A stretch of 36,727 nt of DNA from Planctomycetota bacterium. Its GTDB lineage: Bacteria; Planctomycetota; Brocadiia; SM23-32. The stretch covers positions 1 through 36,727 of the forward strand of contig DAOVRD010000003.1 in the NCBI GenBank assembly GCA_030628375.1. The letters run 5' to 3'. The notes beneath the pieces were generated by a model. It ran no database searches, had not been told where the DNA came from, and worked only from the letters and a program-made list of their open reading frames with translations. This document shows positions 35,434 through 36,727 of the stretch, in pieces. How positions within the stretch are numbered: position 1 is the first letter of the stretch; every line of letters begins with the position of its first letter. The translations under genes and the position numbers were made by a program.

Positions 35434-35480
35434 AGACTCTCATTCCAAAAACACCGGTTCAAATCCGGTTGGGGCTACCA
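35434..35480 (+). pseudogene. tRNA-Glu 3'-half fragment (anticodon loop to CCA)
   Basis: AGACTCTCATTCCAAAAACACCGGTTCAAATCCGGTTGGGGCTACCA aligns to the 3' half of tRNA-Glu 33727-33774. The T arm ACCGG-TTCAAAT-CCGGT is intact, but no D arm is visible upstream. Confidence 0.85.
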
Positions 35481-35483
35481 CAC

Positions 35484-35520
35484 AGGGCGCAAGGCCTTGC
35501 ACTGGAACGCTTTGCGCCCT
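35484..35520. terminator. Inverted repeat AGGGCGCAA...TTGCGCCCT just after the tRNA fragment
   Basis: 9-bp perfect arms (35484-35492 / 35512-35520) followed by TCTTCTC. Confidence 0.5.
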
Positions 35521-35590
35521 TCTTCTCATCCTGCGGGGCCGGTGCCGACCAGTGCGGACGCAGCCGGGCCGGGTGGCACCTCTCAGTCTC

Positions 35591-36169
35591 TTATTCGCCT
35601 AATGGGGCCAGTTTGACGGCGGTGCCGTAGGCCAGTAGCTCGGCGGCGGTTCCGACCACACTGGTGGTCATGAATCGGACGTTGACAACGGCGTCAGCCC
35701 CCAACTCGGCGGCCTGCTCAAGCATCCTCTGCAACGCGATGGATCGGGCCTTGCCCATCATCTCCGTGTACTCGGTCAGCTCGCCGCCAAGGATCAGCCT
35801 TACGAGCGCGGAGATGTCTTTGCCCAGCCAGATGGCGTAGATGGTGTGCCCCTTCACTAACCCGAGCGCTTCGGTCACCTCCCGTCCTGGAACACGGTCG
35901 GTGTTCCCCATCATGATACCGGGCATGTCCCCCACATCCGGTTCGGCCCCCTTCGGCGCGTAGAGGCGCTGCTCGATGGCCACCGTAACGAGCACAACGA
36001 CGATGCCGCCCAGCAGCAGGTAGACTGCCGCCTTGATCCACAACGGCAGCCGCCCGCCTATGGTGGGGTCATTGAGCTCTGTAACGAGCCAGGGCATCGC
36101 CACGAAAATGAGGCCAAAGAACCCCAACACAAACGCCAACGATCCCAGACACCTGATCCCTTTGAGCAT
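35591..36169 (-). CDS. YbjQ/UPF0145-like heavy-metal-binding-domain protein with N-terminal TM segments
   Basis: Two TM helices, then PGIMMGNTDRVPGREVTEALGLVKGHTIYA...ARSIALQRMLEQAAELGADAVVNVRFMTTSVVGTAAELLAYGTAVKL, typical of the YbjQ family. Confidence 0.85.
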   Translation of the reverse strand: MLKGIRCLGSLAFVLGFFGLIFVAMPWLVTELNDPTIGGRLPLWIKAAVYLLLGGIVVVLVTVAIEQRLYAPKGAEPDVGDMPGIMMGNTDRVPGREVTEALGLVKGHTIYAIWLGKDISALVRLILGGELTEYTEMMGKARSIALQRMLEQAAELGADAVVNVRFMTTSVVGTAAELLAYGTAVKLAPLGE

Positions 36170-36222
36170 TTCCTCCCCCTTTCCTGCACGCGGGAAGTTC
36201 CTCTCTTGCGGCCTCCGCAGTG

Positions 36223-36263
36223 GTAGGGCACGGTCCGCCAGTACGGCAGGCGGATGCCCCTAC
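36223..36263. repeat. REP-like palindrome GTAGGGcaCGGTCCGCC...GGCGGATGCCCCTAC
   Basis: Imperfect inverted repeat with the same GTAGGGG.../...CCCCTAC ends as the 10805-10850 element. Confidence 0.6.
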
Positions 36264-36502
36264 GAAAACGGATCGGGCCTACCGGGATGGCCGACGCCCA
36301 ATGGCCACCCGGCGAGCCACACGGCGGTCGCTCGAGGACAACACAATACACTGTGCTGGTGGGCGTTACAAGACGCTCGGGCCGATTGACGGCGCGGCGC
36401 GCGAGGACTATGCTGATGGCCCAGGCGCATGGTCCGCCGCTCTGCGCGGCGCCCTCTGCGCGCGCGTCACCGTGCGCTCAAGTCCAGCAGGAGGCACAGA
36501 GA

Positions 36503-36610
36503 ATGCCTGATACCGTTACGCGGCCGGAAGAGCCCGATGTGCCCGTTCTGCACGACGTGGACGTGATAGTGGTCGGCGGCGGTCCCGGAGGCATCGGGGC
36601 GGCCGTCGCC
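36503..36610 (+). CDS. FAD-dependent oxidoreductase, N-terminal fragment only
   Basis: SD-like AGGAGG upstream of ATG at 36503. [38 protein letters not shown] has the GxGxxG dinucleotide-binding start. Continuation is implausible (see findings). Confidence 0.7.
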
Positions 36611-36727
36611 GTCGCTATCGGCCTGGTCGGGGTTGGGTTCGGTTGGGCAGTTGTCGCACAGATCGCCGATGTTGTCGCCGTCGGTATCGGCCTGGCCGGG
36701 GTTGGATTGGGTTGGGCAGTTATCGCA
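36605..36727 (-). CDS. Thrombospondin type-3-like calcium-binding repeats, fragment
   Basis: Minus-strand reading from the window edge: [42 protein letters not shown], two ~23-aa TSP3 units. It then loses all similarity. Confidence 0.75.

Noticed and set aside
35434-35480. A third functional tRNA
   Set aside because: The anticodon-loop-like CTCTCAT, T arm and CCA are present, but there is no D arm or properly spaced 5' acceptor strand; treated as a fragment.
33775-35480. Complete integrative element
   Set aside because: No integrase, recombinase or replication gene in the interval; only a tRNA-fragment boundary and two small genes.
36611-36727. Plus-strand low-complexity membrane segment ([20 protein letters not shown]...)
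   Set aside because: It is the reverse complement of TSP3 calcium-binding repeats; the hydrophobic appearance is an antisense artefact.

Overview
The window is a GC-rich bacterial segment, probably a metagenomic contig. Gene content looks Planctomycetota-like, but that is inference only. Genes lie mostly on the minus strand up to about 21.6 kb and on the plus strand from 21.8 to 33.5 kb. Recognisable genes include a truncated spermidine-synthase-like membrane protein, a secreted LRR/HEAT protein, a right-handed beta-helix protein, a lectin-like lipoprotein, an M55 D-aminopeptidase, galK, a beta-lactamase-like hydrolase with a C-terminal extension, a macro-domain protein, a J-domain protein, rubrerythrin, a Dph6-like PP-loop ATPase, a URO-D family protein, two tandem PAS-GGDEF proteins, a STAS protein, a 724-aa orphan, GTP-type PEPCK, PrmC and MurA. 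They are followed by a compact plus-strand cluster: S55/SpoIVB-like protein, beta-propeller, YfhO-like membrane protein, and sulfatase/LTA-synthase-like protein. After these come tRNA-Gln(CTG), tRNA-Glu(CTC), a GIY-YIG gene, an orphan membrane-anchored protein, a 3' tRNA-Glu fragment, a YbjQ-family protein and the start of an FAD oxidoreductase. Main second-look items: (1) a 1.7-kb island between intact tRNA-Glu and a tRNA-Glu 3' fragment, with a small GIY-YIG nuclease behind an unusual set of perfect palindromes; (2) the four-gene envelope cluster at 24.5-33.5 kb; (3) palindromic elements inside coding sequences as in-frame linkers; (4) a nested 63-bp hairpin tandem repeat; (5) a hydrolase gene flanked by ~180-bp direct repeats that carry a pseudogenised copy of its own 3' end; (6) a probable assembly chimera at the right edge, where an FAD-oxidoreductase N-terminus runs into antisense thrombospondin type-3 repeats. 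I do not see a complete, clearly novel defence or mobile system. The strongest candidates for undescribed biology are items 1 and 2.
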